From Flavobacterium glycines (GTDB lineage: Bacteria; Bacteroidota; Bacteroidia; Flavobacteriales; Flavobacteriaceae): 64,000 nucleotides of DNA. Numbering within the stretch: position 1 is the stretch's first letter; the number at the start of each line of letters is the position of its first letter. The position numbers and the translations under genes are program-made. Under the pieces are notes generated by a model. That model saw only the letters and a list, made by a program, of their open reading frames with translations. It was not told where the DNA came from and ran no database searches. Where the stretch lies: positions 1,488,001 through 1,552,000 of the forward strand of contig NZ_FNEO01000001.1 of assembly GCF_900100165.1 (NCBI RefSeq), read 5' to 3'. This document shows, one piece after another, positions 43,139-51,301 of this stretch.

Positions 43139-43276
43139 TTATGGTTTTGTTTGTATATCGGTTGGAGCTGTTTTTTCTGTTTTATGTTTAGGGAAATAAG
43201 TCCTGATAATATAGAAAGTAACTCCAAATCCAATTATAAAAGTTGCTATTGCTATGAATAGTTGTTTTTTTGTCAT
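43139..43276 (-). CDS. Short membrane protein of 45 residues
   Basis: A 46-codon frame below the usual length cut-off: ATG at 43276, TAA at 43139, translating as MTKKQLFIAIATFIIGFGVT followed by FYIIRTYFPKHKTEKTAPTD and a short tail IQTKP. One membrane helix (about residues 6-25) then a positively charged tail, a typical small inner-membrane protein. It lies 29 bases after the miaB stop and 93 bases before the sigma-54 activator start on the same strand, so it belongs to this transcription unit. Clean helix, positive-inside charge pattern and position support a real gene. Function unknown. Confidence 0.65.
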   Translation of the reverse strand: MTKKQLFIAIATFIIGFGVTFYIIRTYFPKHKTEKTAPTDIQTKP

Positions 43277-43305
43277 TTCAACTCAATTAGTGGTCAAAAA
43301 ATAAA

Positions 43306-44751
43306 TTAATTCATTTCAGAATAACCAACCGCTTCCCCTTTTAATGTTCCGCTGGTACAGGAAGTGATTTTTACATTTACAAATTCACCAATTTTGTAAT
43401 TTTCTTTAGGGAAGACTACCGTCATGTTTTGTGAATTTCTTCCTGAAAATTCAGCTGCTGATTTTTTAGAAATTTTATCAATTAACACTTCAACCGTTTC
43501 ACCAATAAATTCCTGACAGCTTATTAAAGAGTGTTGTTGTTGTAAATCAACTATTTCCTGAAGACGTCTTAATTTTGTTTCTTCGGGAACATCATCTTCC
43601 ATTTTTCTTTCAGCCAAAGTTCCCGGACGTTCAGAGTAAGCAAACATATAACCGAAGTTGTATTTTACATATTCCATTAAGCTTAAGGTATCTTTATGAT
43701 CTTCTTCAGTTTCTGTCGGGAAGCCCGTAATCATATCTTGAGTGATAGCACAACCCGGAATGATGGTTTTTATTTTATCCACTAAAGTCATGTATTCCTC
43801 ACGAGTGTGTAAACGGTTCATTTCTTTTAGAATTCTGTCGCTTCCTGATTGTACCGGCAGGTGAATGTGTTTGCAGATATTTGGATATTTAGCAATTATA
43901 TGCAGAACACTTTCGTGCATGTCCTGTGGGTTAGAAGTCGAAAAACGAATTCTCATTTTAGGGAATGTCTGCGCAACCATTTCTAATAAATGGTCAAAAT
44001 TAACGGCAGTAGCTTTTTGGATTTCAGAAGCTTTATCAAAATCTTTTTTCAATCCGCCGCCATACCATAAATAGCTATCTACATTTTGACCTAAAAGAGT
44101 TACTTCTTTAAAACCTTTTTCGTATAAATCCTGTATTTCGGCCATGATACTTTGTGGTTCACGACTTCTTTCGCGTCCTCTGGTAAAAGGCACTACGCAA
44201 AAAGTACACATATTGTCACAACCGCGAGTGATAGAAACCAAAGCGGTAATTCCATTGCTCATTAGTCGTACAGGTGAAATATCACCATAGGTTTCTTCTT
44301 TTGATAAAATAACATTTATGGCGTCTCTGCCTTCTTCGACTTCGCTTAAAAGATTTGGTAAATCTTTGTAAGCATCAGGACCTACAACTAAATCAACAAT
44401 TTTTTCCTGTTCTAAAAACTGGCTTTTTAAGCGTTCAGCCATGCAGCCTAAAACGCCTACTTTCATTTTGGAATTAATGCGTTTTACAGCATTGTATTTT
44501 TCTAAACGTTTACGGATAGTTTGCTCAGCTTTATCACGAATCGAACAGGTGTTTACTAAAACTAAATCGGCCTCTTCTAAAACTTGAGTAGTATTGTATC
44601 CGTTACTTGATAAAATAGATGCAACTATTTCGCTGTCTGAGAAATTCATTGCACAGCCGTAACTTTCTATGTAAAGTTTTTTATTGTTTTCAGGTTTGTT
44701 TTCCAGAACAAGGCTTTCCCCTTGTTTACTCTCTTCTATAATCTTTTCCAT
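43306..44751 (-). CDS. miaB: tRNA-2-methylthio-N6-dimethylallyladenosine synthase (MiaB)
   Basis: Radical SAM methylthiotransferase acting on i6A37 of tRNAs reading UNN codons; 481 residues. The UPF0004 domain (about 25-140) has its Cys ligands in SYGCAMNFSDSE, NTCSIRDKAE and VLGCMAER; the radical SAM motif CDNMCTFC (Cx3Cx2C) follows at about residue 180; a TRAM domain ends the protein (GETVEVLIDKIS ... GEFVNVKI). The DSE motif after the first Cys and the C-terminal TRAM favour MiaB over MtaB or RimO. It has a consensus promoter and starts the - strand group running to secG. Confidence 0.96.
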   Translation of the reverse strand: MEKIIEESKQGESLVLENKPENNKKLYIESYGCAMNFSDSEIVASILSSNGYNTTQVLEEADLVLVNTCSIRDKAEQTIRKRLEKYNAVKRINSKMKVGVLGCMAERLKSQFLEQEKIVDLVVGPDAYKDLPNLLSEVEEGRDAINVILSKEETYGDISPVRLMSNGITALVSITRGCDNMCTFCVVPFTRGRERSREPQSIMAEIQDLYEKGFKEVTLLGQNVDSYLWYGGGLKKDFDKASEIQKATAVNFDHLLEMVAQTFPKMRIRFSTSNPQDMHESVLHIIAKYPNICKHIHLPVQSGSDRILKEMNRLHTREEYMTLVDKIKTIIPGCAITQDMITGFPTETEEDHKDTLSLMEYVKYNFGYMFAYSERPGTLAERKMEDDVPEETKLRRLQEIVDLQQQHSLISCQEFIGETVEVLIDKISKKSAAEFSGRNSQNMTVVFPKENYKIGEFVNVKITSCTSGTLKGEAVGYSEMN

Positions 44752-44770
44752 TCTTAGTTATTTCAAAGTA

Positions 44771-44802
44771 CAAAGATAAGAGAAATCAAACGGATATGAC
44801 AA
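44771..44802 (-). promoter_or_regulatory. miaB promoter
   Basis: On the - strand TTG (44802-44800), 21 bases, TATCTTTG (44778-44771), fully matching the Bacteroidota consensus. Leader of about 15 bases to the ATG at 44751. Confidence 0.6.
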
Positions 44803-45090
44803 GATGTCAGATGAAGAATTAACAGTAATTTTTGATTTATTTTTAAGCTGTTTCGGTTTGTATTTTAAGATTTTTCAATAACGTAGTGTTTGGTAAATAA
44901 TTTTTTGTTGAAAATGTTTTGTGAAAAATGATTGTGTTTCGTTAGAAAAATTATTTAGGATAATTTCCTTAAAAATACTGTGGTATCGGATATGGTAGAG
45001 CGAATTGTATCGCATTGAGTCGACAAAAAATAGTGAATGTCTATAATTAAGGAAGGTGTTCAATTCTTTCAAAAATAAAATGGAAAGTAT
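44803..45090. other. Spacer between miaB and topA promoters
   Basis: About 290 AT-rich bases between two divergent promoters. A 65-codon frame on the - strand here (44875-45072) has an odd Phe/Tyr/His/Asn-rich composition and no family resemblance, and I do not accept it as a gene. No terminator, repeat or RNA structure is evident. Confidence 0.6.
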
Positions 45091-45118
45091 TTGTATTTAA
45101 AAAAAATGGATACTTTTG
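45091..45118 (+). promoter_or_regulatory. topA promoter
   Basis: TTG (45091-45093), 17 bases, TACTTTTG (45111-45118), an exact consensus match. The leader to the ATG at 45137 is only about 12 bases. Confidence 0.65.
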
Positions 45119-45136
45119 TCTGAGAAAAATTAAGCA

Positions 45137-47638
45137 ATGGCAAAGAATTTAGTAATAGTTGAGTCCCCTGCAAAGGCAAAAACGATAGAGAAATTTTTAG
45201 GAAGTGATTTCCAGGTGGAGTCAAGTTATGGGCATATTGCCGACTTACCTTCTAAGGAAATAGGAGTAGATGTAGAAAATGGATTTAAGCCTAAATATGA
45301 AGTTTCTTCCGATAAAAAAGCTTTGGTAAGCAAACTTAAAACATTATCTAAAAATGCCGATACGGTTTGGTTAGCAAGTGATGAGGACCGCGAAGGAGAG
45401 GCTATTTCCTGGCACTTGGCGGAAGAATTAAAATTAGATAAAAAGAAAACAAAAAGAATTGTTTTTCATGAGATTACTAAGAATGCGATTTTAAAAGCAA
45501 TTGATAATCCTCGTGAAATTGATTATAATTTGGTTAACGCACAACAGGCACGTCGTGTATTAGATAGATTGGTAGGATATGAATTGTCGCCGGTTTTATG
45601 GAGAAAAATCAAAGGAGGACTTTCGGCAGGTCGTGTTCAGTCGGTTTCTGTACGTTTGATTGTAGAGCGTGAGCGTGAAATTCAGGAGTTTAAAGCGGTT
45701 GCTTCTTATTCGGTTGTTGCCGAATTTGCTAACGAAGCAGGGAAAGTATTTAAAGCTAAATTGCCTAAGAATTTCAATACTAAAAAAGAAGCCGAAGATT
45801 TTTTAAATAAAAATATCGGTTCTACTTATAAGGTTTCGGATTTAGAAACAAAACCTACAAAAAAATCACCAACTGCACCTTTTACAACTTCTACCTTACA
45901 GCAGGAGGCAGCGCGTAAATTGTATTTGCCTGTTGGAATTACAATGCAATTAGCGCAACGTTTGTATGAAGCGGGATTGATAACCTATATGAGAACAGAT
46001 AGCGTGAATCTTTCTAAAGAGGCTATGGATGCAGCTCAGGCTGAAATTATAAAATCTTATGGGAAGGAGTTTTCTAACCCAAGATCGTTTGCAAACAAAA
46101 GCAAAGGAGCTCAGGAAGCACACGAAGCGATTCGTCCGACGGATATGTCACGTCATACTGTTGATATCGACAGAGACCAAGCGCGTTTGTATGATTTGAT
46201 CTGGAAAAGAACTTTAGCTTCGCAAATGAGTGATGCGCAATTAGAGCGTACCAATGTTAAAATAGCGGCTAATAACCATAATGAATTGTTCACTGCTTCA
46301 GGAGAAGTATTGCTTTTTGAAGGTTTCTTAAAAGTGTATTTAGAAGGTCACGATGATGACGAAGAGGAACAAGAGGGAATGTTGCCTGCTTTGAAGGTGA
46401 ATGAAAATTTACAGAACAATTTTATTACTGCTACAGAGCGTTATTCTCGTCCGGCAGCAAGATACACTGAAGCCTCATTGGTTAAAAAATTAGAGGAATT
46501 AGGAATTGGCCGTCCTTCTACTTATGCACCAACTATTTCTACAATTATCAATAGAAATTATGTTGAAAAAGGGAATCTGGAAGGACAAGAACGAAATTAT
46601 ACGCAGCTTACTTTACAATCAGGAAAAGTAGCTGAGAAGTTGTTGAAAGAAAATACAGGTTCGGATAAAGGAAAATTAGTACCTACGGATATTGGAACTA
46701 TTGTAACGGATTTCTTAGTTAAGAATTTCGGGAATATTCTGGATTATAATTTTACTGCTAAAGTTGAGCAGGATTTTGATGATATTGCCGAAGGAAATAT
46801 CGAGTGGGCTAAGATGATGCAGGAGTTTTACGATCAGTTTCATCCAACAGTTAAAGATGTTGAAGCCAATGCTGACAGAGAAAGTGGAGAGCGAATTTTA
46901 GGGGTTGATCCTGCAACGGGCAAACAGGTTTCTGTTCGTTTAGGGAAATTTGGTCCTATGGCTCAAATTGGTGATGCTGATGATGAAGATAAGAAATTTG
47001 CCAGTTTGATGAAGGAACAGAATATTGGTAATATTACTCTGGAAGATGCGTTGAATTTATTTTTATTGCCTAAAGCTTTGGGAACTTATAAAAATGAAGA
47101 AGTAGAGGTGAATAATGGTCGTTTTGGTCCATATGTGCGTCACGGAAGTGTTTTTATTTCATTACCAAAAGGGGAAGATCCACTAGCTGTTACTAAAGAA
47201 AGAGCGCAGGAATTAATCGATGAAAAATTAAAAGCCGATGCTCCAATTGCAAGTTATAAAGGAGAACCGGTTCAAAAGGGGACAGGACGTTTTGGTCCTT
47301 TTATTAAATGGGATGGTATTTTTATTAATGTGAGTAAGAAATATGATTTTGATAATTTGTCACAAGCAGATATTGAAGCTTTGATTGAAGAAAAATTGCA
47401 AAAAAATATTGATAAGGTAATTCATAATTGGGAAGAAGAAGGAATTGTAGTTGAGAAAGCCAGATGGGGACGTTCGGTGATTTTGAAAGGAAAAATCAAA
47501 ATTGAATTGAGTAAAGATGTGGATGCTTCTAAATTGACATTGGCTGAAGTTCAGGAAATGATTGCTCAAAAAACGCCGGCGAAAAAAGCACCTGCAAAGA
47601 AAGCAGCAGCAAAGAAAACTACGACTAAAAAGAAATAA
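45137..47638 (+). CDS. topA: DNA topoisomerase I
   Basis: Type IA topoisomerase that relaxes negative supercoils, 833 residues. The TOPRIM domain is at the N-terminus (LVIVESPAKAKTIEKFLG; acidic triad in SDEDREGEAISWHLAE) and the catalytic Tyr284 lies in LITYMRTDSVNLS. GIGRPSTYAPTI and the HEAIRPTD box are present. The C-terminus has no Cys zinc ribbons; instead it has three topoisomerase C-terminal repeats (GRFGPYVRHGS, GRFGPFIKWDG, ARWGRSVILKG) and a Lys/Ala-rich tail (about 815-833), as in other Bacteroidota. A 54-base gap precedes the arginase-like gene. Confidence 0.98.
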   Translation: MAKNLVIVESPAKAKTIEKFLGSDFQVESSYGHIADLPSKEIGVDVENGFKPKYEVSSDKKALVSKLKTLSKNADTVWLASDEDREGEAISWHLAEELKLDKKKTKRIVFHEITKNAILKAIDNPREIDYNLVNAQQARRVLDRLVGYELSPVLWRKIKGGLSAGRVQSVSVRLIVEREREIQEFKAVASYSVVAEFANEAGKVFKAKLPKNFNTKKEAEDFLNKNIGSTYKVSDLETKPTKKSPTAPFTTSTLQQEAARKLYLPVGITMQLAQRLYEAGLITYMRTDSVNLSKEAMDAAQAEIIKSYGKEFSNPRSFANKSKGAQEAHEAIRPTDMSRHTVDIDRDQARLYDLIWKRTLASQMSDAQLERTNVKIAANNHNELFTASGEVLLFEGFLKVYLEGHDDDEEEQEGMLPALKVNENLQNNFITATERYSRPAARYTEASLVKKLEELGIGRPSTYAPTISTIINRNYVEKGNLEGQERNYTQLTLQSGKVAEKLLKENTGSDKGKLVPTDIGTIVTDFLVKNFGNILDYNFTAKVEQDFDDIAEGNIEWAKMMQEFYDQFHPTVKDVEANADRESGERILGVDPATGKQVSVRLGKFGPMAQIGDADDEDKKFASLMKEQNIGNITLEDALNLFLLPKALGTYKNEEVEVNNGRFGPYVRHGSVFISLPKGEDPLAVTKERAQELIDEKLKADAPIASYKGEPVQKGTGRFGPFIKWDGIFINVSKKYDFDNLSQADIEALIEEKLQKNIDKVIHNWEEEGIVVEKARWGRSVILKGKIKIELSKDVDASKLTLAEVQEMIAQKTPAKKAPAKKAAAKKTTTKKK

Positions 47639-47692
47639 TACAGGTATTTCTCTGTTATTCTTGGGAAGCAAAATAATAAGAATAGATATATT

Positions 47693-48850
47693 ATGATGGG
47701 ATTTGATTTTCTGGAACCAATAAGTGATGAATTCTTGGTGTTGTTAAAGTCTCTGAGTTCTCAGCAACTTGGGAGCAAAGTAGTTTTTCATACTAAGGAT
47801 GAATTTCCGGATTTGAATAAAGTAAAAATTGCTTTAATAGGAGTTTTAGAAAATCGAGGCAGTGTGCTTGAAATTGAAAATGCAGGAGATTTAGCTGTTA
47901 TCAGAAAGGATTTGTATAGTATGTTTCCCGGAAATTGGGATGCTACAATTGCTGATTTAGGAGATATTTTGCCAGGAAATACTAAAGAAGATACTTATTT
48001 TGCTTTGCGTAAAGTAGCTTCTGATTTGATTAAAAGGAAAATAATTCCTGTTGTTATTGGAGGTTCTCAGGATTTGACCTATTCTCTGTATCGTGCATAC
48101 GACGAATTAGAGCAGATGGTAAATTTAGTATCGATTGATAGTAAGTTCGACTTTGGGAAAGAAGATGAGGAGATGTCGAATAATTCTTATTTGAGTCGAA
48201 TTATTATCGATGAACCTAATAATTTATTTAATTTTTGCAACATAGGTTATCAAACCTATTATAATTCGCAGGAAGAAATTGACTTAATAGAAAAGCTTTT
48301 TTTTGATGGTTATCGACTTGGAGAAGTCGCAAATAATATTGCAATCGCAGAGCCGGTTTTTAGAGATGCAGATATTGTTAGTATGGATTTAAATGCTGTA
48401 AAGTCTGCTGATTCCGGGAATTTTAATTCTTTTGCGCCTAACGGTTTTAATGGAAAAGAAATTTGTGCTTTAGCCAGATATGCAGGGATAAGTGATAAAG
48501 TGTCCATGTTTGGGGTTTTTAATCATAATAATACAGCACTTGAATCTGTTTTAATTTCACAAATTATCTGGTATTTCATAGAAGGTTATCATTATCGTTC
48601 TAATGAGTATCCTTTTGGTAGTAGAGAAAACTACATAAAATATAGTGTTCCTATTGATGATGAGACTCTGGTTTTTTATAAAAGTGATCGTACTGACCGT
48701 TGGTGGATAGAAATACCTTTTGTTACTAATGGGAATAATAAATTAAAAAGAAATACGTTATTACCGTGTTCGTACGAAGAGTATTTGGGGGCCTGTAATC
48801 AGGAGTTGCCAGAAAGATGGTGGAAAGCACAAAGAAAGAATGTGATTTAA
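47693..48850 (+). CDS. Arginase/formimidoylglutamase-family protein with altered metal-site residues
   Basis: 385-residue ureohydrolase-fold protein. Family landmarks are recognisable but changed at the metal-binding positions: VIGGSQDLTY where active enzymes have GGDHS, SIDSKFDFG where they have DAHxD, and SMDLNAVKSAD where they have DxDxxDP. The His ligands of the first two motifs are Gln and Lys. Annotation pipelines often call this group formimidoylglutamase, but the binuclear Mn centre would be hard to build, so it may be non-catalytic or have another activity. It lies between topA and gldK; a 260-base gap with a probable promoter separates it from gldK. Confidence 0.8.
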   Translation: MMGFDFLEPISDEFLVLLKSLSSQQLGSKVVFHTKDEFPDLNKVKIALIGVLENRGSVLEIENAGDLAVIRKDLYSMFPGNWDATIADLGDILPGNTKEDTYFALRKVASDLIKRKIIPVVIGGSQDLTYSLYRAYDELEQMVNLVSIDSKFDFGKEDEEMSNNSYLSRIIIDEPNNLFNFCNIGYQTYYNSQEEIDLIEKLFFDGYRLGEVANNIAIAEPVFRDADIVSMDLNAVKSADSGNFNSFAPNGFNGKEICALARYAGISDKVSMFGVFNHNNTALESVLISQIIWYFIEGYHYRSNEYPFGSRENYIKYSVPIDDETLVFYKSDRTDRWWIEIPFVTNGNNKLKRNTLLPCSYEEYLGACNQELPERWWKAQRKNVI

Positions 48851-49110
48851 GGAAAGTTTTTTTTGTAAATAAACTACGTATTTTGTTAAATTTAAAATTA
48901 GTTTATTTGTAATTTAAAGCTTACTTTTTTTATAAAAAAGTGTTTTTAATCGTTTTTTTTAGCATTTTGTCGATGAAATATTTTTTTTATAATTTATTTA
49001 ACTCTACATTTGGCTACGTATTTAATTATAAGAAAAAAATATTGTTTTATTAATAAATAATAAATAGGTTTACAAACGAAAAAAATAAAGAATATATAAC
49101 CCGAATTTGT
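48851..49110. other. AT-rich leader region before gldK
   Basis: 260 bases, very AT-rich, with no gene. It holds a TACATTTG -7 element (49005-49012, listed separately) and several T-tracts. No hairpin terminator for the preceding gene is clear. Confidence 0.6.
49005..49012 (+). promoter_or_regulatory. -7 element of the gldKLMN operon
   Basis: TACATTTG is an exact TAnnTTTG match; the -33 position is T-rich but lacks TTG. Transcription from here would give a leader of about 90 bases. Confidence 0.4.
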
Positions 49111-50529
49111 ATGAAGAAGTTCATTACGTTTATGACAATTTTGTCACTTTTAATAAGCTGTGGGAAATCTAGTGATAAAGGTGAATTGGTCGGTGTTAAA
49201 GGTGCAAAATGGCATCCGGAGAAACCTTATGGAATGGCTTTAGTTCCTGGAGGTGCTTATATTATGGGTAAGTCTGATGAAGATGTTGCCGGTGTTCAGG
49301 ATGCTCAGACAAAAACGGTAACAGTTCGTTCTTTTTATATGGATGAAACTGAAATTACAAATAGTGAGTACCGTCAGTTTGTGGAATGGGTAAAAGATTC
49401 TACAATCAGAATGAAATTGGCTATTTTAGCTGATGAGCAAGGTGTTAAAGCTGGTGATTCTAAAGGGAAAGGAAAGAATGCAGGAAGTATTGGTGATTTT
49501 GCATTTAATGATGCTGATCCGGAAAAAATGACGGCTTATGATAAGTATATGTATGATAATTATTATAGCGTTGGTACTTCTGATGATATATATGCCGGTA
49601 GAAAATTAAACAAAAAAGTAAAATTAATAAAAGATCCAAAGCAGTACCCGGACGAATATTATGTTGAGGTAATGGATTCAATGTATATCCCGTTAGAGGA
49701 AGCTTATAATGGTTTGCGTACGATAGATGTAGATAAATTAAAGTTTCGTTATTCCTGGATGGATATCCAAGCTGCTGCAAAAGCTAAAGTGGGTAAAAGA
49801 AAAGATTTTATCAGAAACGAAGAAGTGAAAGTGTATCCGGATACTACGGTTTGGATTAAAGATTTTGCTTATTCATATAATGAGCCAATGCATAACGATT
49901 ATTTCTGGCATAAAGCATATGGAGATTATCCTGTTGTAGGTGTGAAGTGGACACAGGCTAAAGCTTTTTGTGCCTGGAGAACTTTGAATAAAAACAGCTA
50001 TATTAAATCTAAGAAAAGTGGACGTGATTTGATTAATTCTTTCAGATTGCCTACTGAAGCTGAGTGGGAATATGCTGCTCGTGGTGGTTTAGAATCAGCT
50101 ACTTATCCATGGGGAGGTCCTTATACTAAAAATGACAGAGGTTGTTTCCTTGCGAACTTCAAACCTAACAGAGGAGATTATGCTGCAGATCAGGCACTTT
50201 ATACAGTAGAAGCTAAATCGTATGAGCCAAATGGTTATAACTTATATAACATGGCCGGAAACGTTTCTGAGTGGACTGATTCTTCTTATGATCCAAATGC
50301 TTACGAATATGTATCTACAATGAACCCTAACGTTTTAGATGCGTCAAATAAAAGAAAAGTAGTTCGCGGTGGTTCATGGAAAGATGTTTCTTATTTCTTG
50401 CAGGTAAGTACCAGAGATTTTGAATACGCGGATTCAGCCAGAAGTTTCATCGGATTTAGAACAGTTCAGGATTACATGGGTGTTCAAAACACGGGTAATG
50501 GAACAGGAAAAGCAAGAAAAAACAGATAA
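49111..50529 (+). CDS. gldK: Type IX secretion / gliding lipoprotein GldK
   Basis: Outer-membrane lipoprotein of the type IX secretion ring, 472 residues; forms a periplasmic ring with GldN. Lipobox LLISCGKS, then a formylglycine-generating-enzyme-like (SUMF) fold with GGAYIMGKSDEDV, FYMDETEITNSEYRQFV, LPTEAEWEYAARGG, YNMAGNVSEWT and VRGGSW. In GldK this fold is structural. First gene of the gldK-gldL-gldM-gldN operon, which is complete here. A long insertion (about 95-270) between the SUMF blocks is normal for the family. Confidence 0.97.
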   Translation: MKKFITFMTILSLLISCGKSSDKGELVGVKGAKWHPEKPYGMALVPGGAYIMGKSDEDVAGVQDAQTKTVTVRSFYMDETEITNSEYRQFVEWVKDSTIRMKLAILADEQGVKAGDSKGKGKNAGSIGDFAFNDADPEKMTAYDKYMYDNYYSVGTSDDIYAGRKLNKKVKLIKDPKQYPDEYYVEVMDSMYIPLEEAYNGLRTIDVDKLKFRYSWMDIQAAAKAKVGKRKDFIRNEEVKVYPDTTVWIKDFAYSYNEPMHNDYFWHKAYGDYPVVGVKWTQAKAFCAWRTLNKNSYIKSKKSGRDLINSFRLPTEAEWEYAARGGLESATYPWGGPYTKNDRGCFLANFKPNRGDYAADQALYTVEAKSYEPNGYNLYNMAGNVSEWTDSSYDPNAYEYVSTMNPNVLDASNKRKVVRGGSWKDVSYFLQVSTRDFEYADSARSFIGFRTVQDYMGVQNTGNGTGKARKNR

Positions 50530-50588
50530 GACCCCTATTGTTAAATTAAAATAAATAACCTACACACAAACATTTAAAACTTAAAATT

Positions 50589-51239
50589 ATGGCATTACTA
50601 GGTAAAAAAGCAATGAACTTTGCATACGGAATGGGAGCAGCAGTAGTAATTGTTGGAGCTCTTTTTAAAATTACGCACTTTGAAATTGGACCATTAACAG
50701 GAACTTTAATGCTTTCTATTGGATTATTAACTGAGGCGTTTATTTTTGCTCTTTCTGCTTTTGAACCGGTAGAAAATGAATTAGACTGGACATTAGTTTA
50801 TCCTGAATTGGCTAATGGAACTCCAAATGCAAACAGAAAACCAAAAGCAGAATCTGCTTCTGAGGCTCAGGGATTGTTGTCTCAAAAATTAGATACTATG
50901 CTTAAAGAAGCTAAAATTGATGGAGAATTAATGTCTAGCTTAGGTAATAGTATTAAAAATTTCGAATCAGCTGCAAAAGGTATTGCTCCTGCTGCTGACG
51001 GAATTGCTGCTACAAAAAAATACAGTGACGAATTGTCTATGGCTGCTGCTCAAATGGAAGCTTTAAATAGTTTGTATAAAGTACAGTTAGAAAGTGCTTC
51101 AAGAAATGCTGAAGCTAATAAAGAAATTGCTGAGAATGCTTCTAAATTGAAAGAGCAAATGCAATCGATGACTGCAAACATTTCTTCATTGAACCAGGTT
51201 TATGGAGGTATGCTTTCTGCAATGAGCAATAAACAATAA
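50589..51239 (+). CDS. gldL: Type IX secretion / gliding motor protein GldL
   Basis: Inner-membrane stator of the proton-driven motor that powers type IX secretion and gliding, 216 residues. Two membrane helices (about 8-27 and 35-57) contain charged residues expected for proton coupling: Lys27 and His30 between the helices and Glu49 in LLTEAFIF. A cytoplasmic helical tail follows (about 85-216), rich in Ala and Lys and likely coiled-coil. Cotranscribed with gldK (59-base gap) and gldM. All motor residues known from F. johnsoniae that I can recall are intact. Confidence 0.97.
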   Translation: MALLGKKAMNFAYGMGAAVVIVGALFKITHFEIGPLTGTLMLSIGLLTEAFIFALSAFEPVENELDWTLVYPELANGTPNANRKPKAESASEAQGLLSQKLDTMLKEAKIDGELMSSLGNSIKNFESAAKGIAPAADGIAATKKYSDELSMAAAQMEALNSLYKVQLESASRNAEANKEIAENASKLKEQMQSMTANISSLNQVYGGMLSAMSNKQ

Positions 51240-51301
51240 TGATAATAATTAAGTTCGAAGATTATTTAAAAAAATTACCCCACAACTAATTATTAGAAAA
51301 T

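Noticed and set aside
44875..45072. 65-codon - strand frame in the miaB-topA spacer
   Set aside because: Odd Phe/Tyr/His/Asn-rich composition, no promoter element, no family resemblance, and it lies between two divergent promoters.
47360..47671. 103-codon - strand frame at the end of topA
   Set aside because: Reverse complement of the Lys/Ala-rich topA tail gives Phe/Cys/Leu-rich nonsense.
49505..49780. 91-codon - strand frame inside gldK
   Set aside because: Antisense of a certain gene with Tyr/His-rich unnatural composition.
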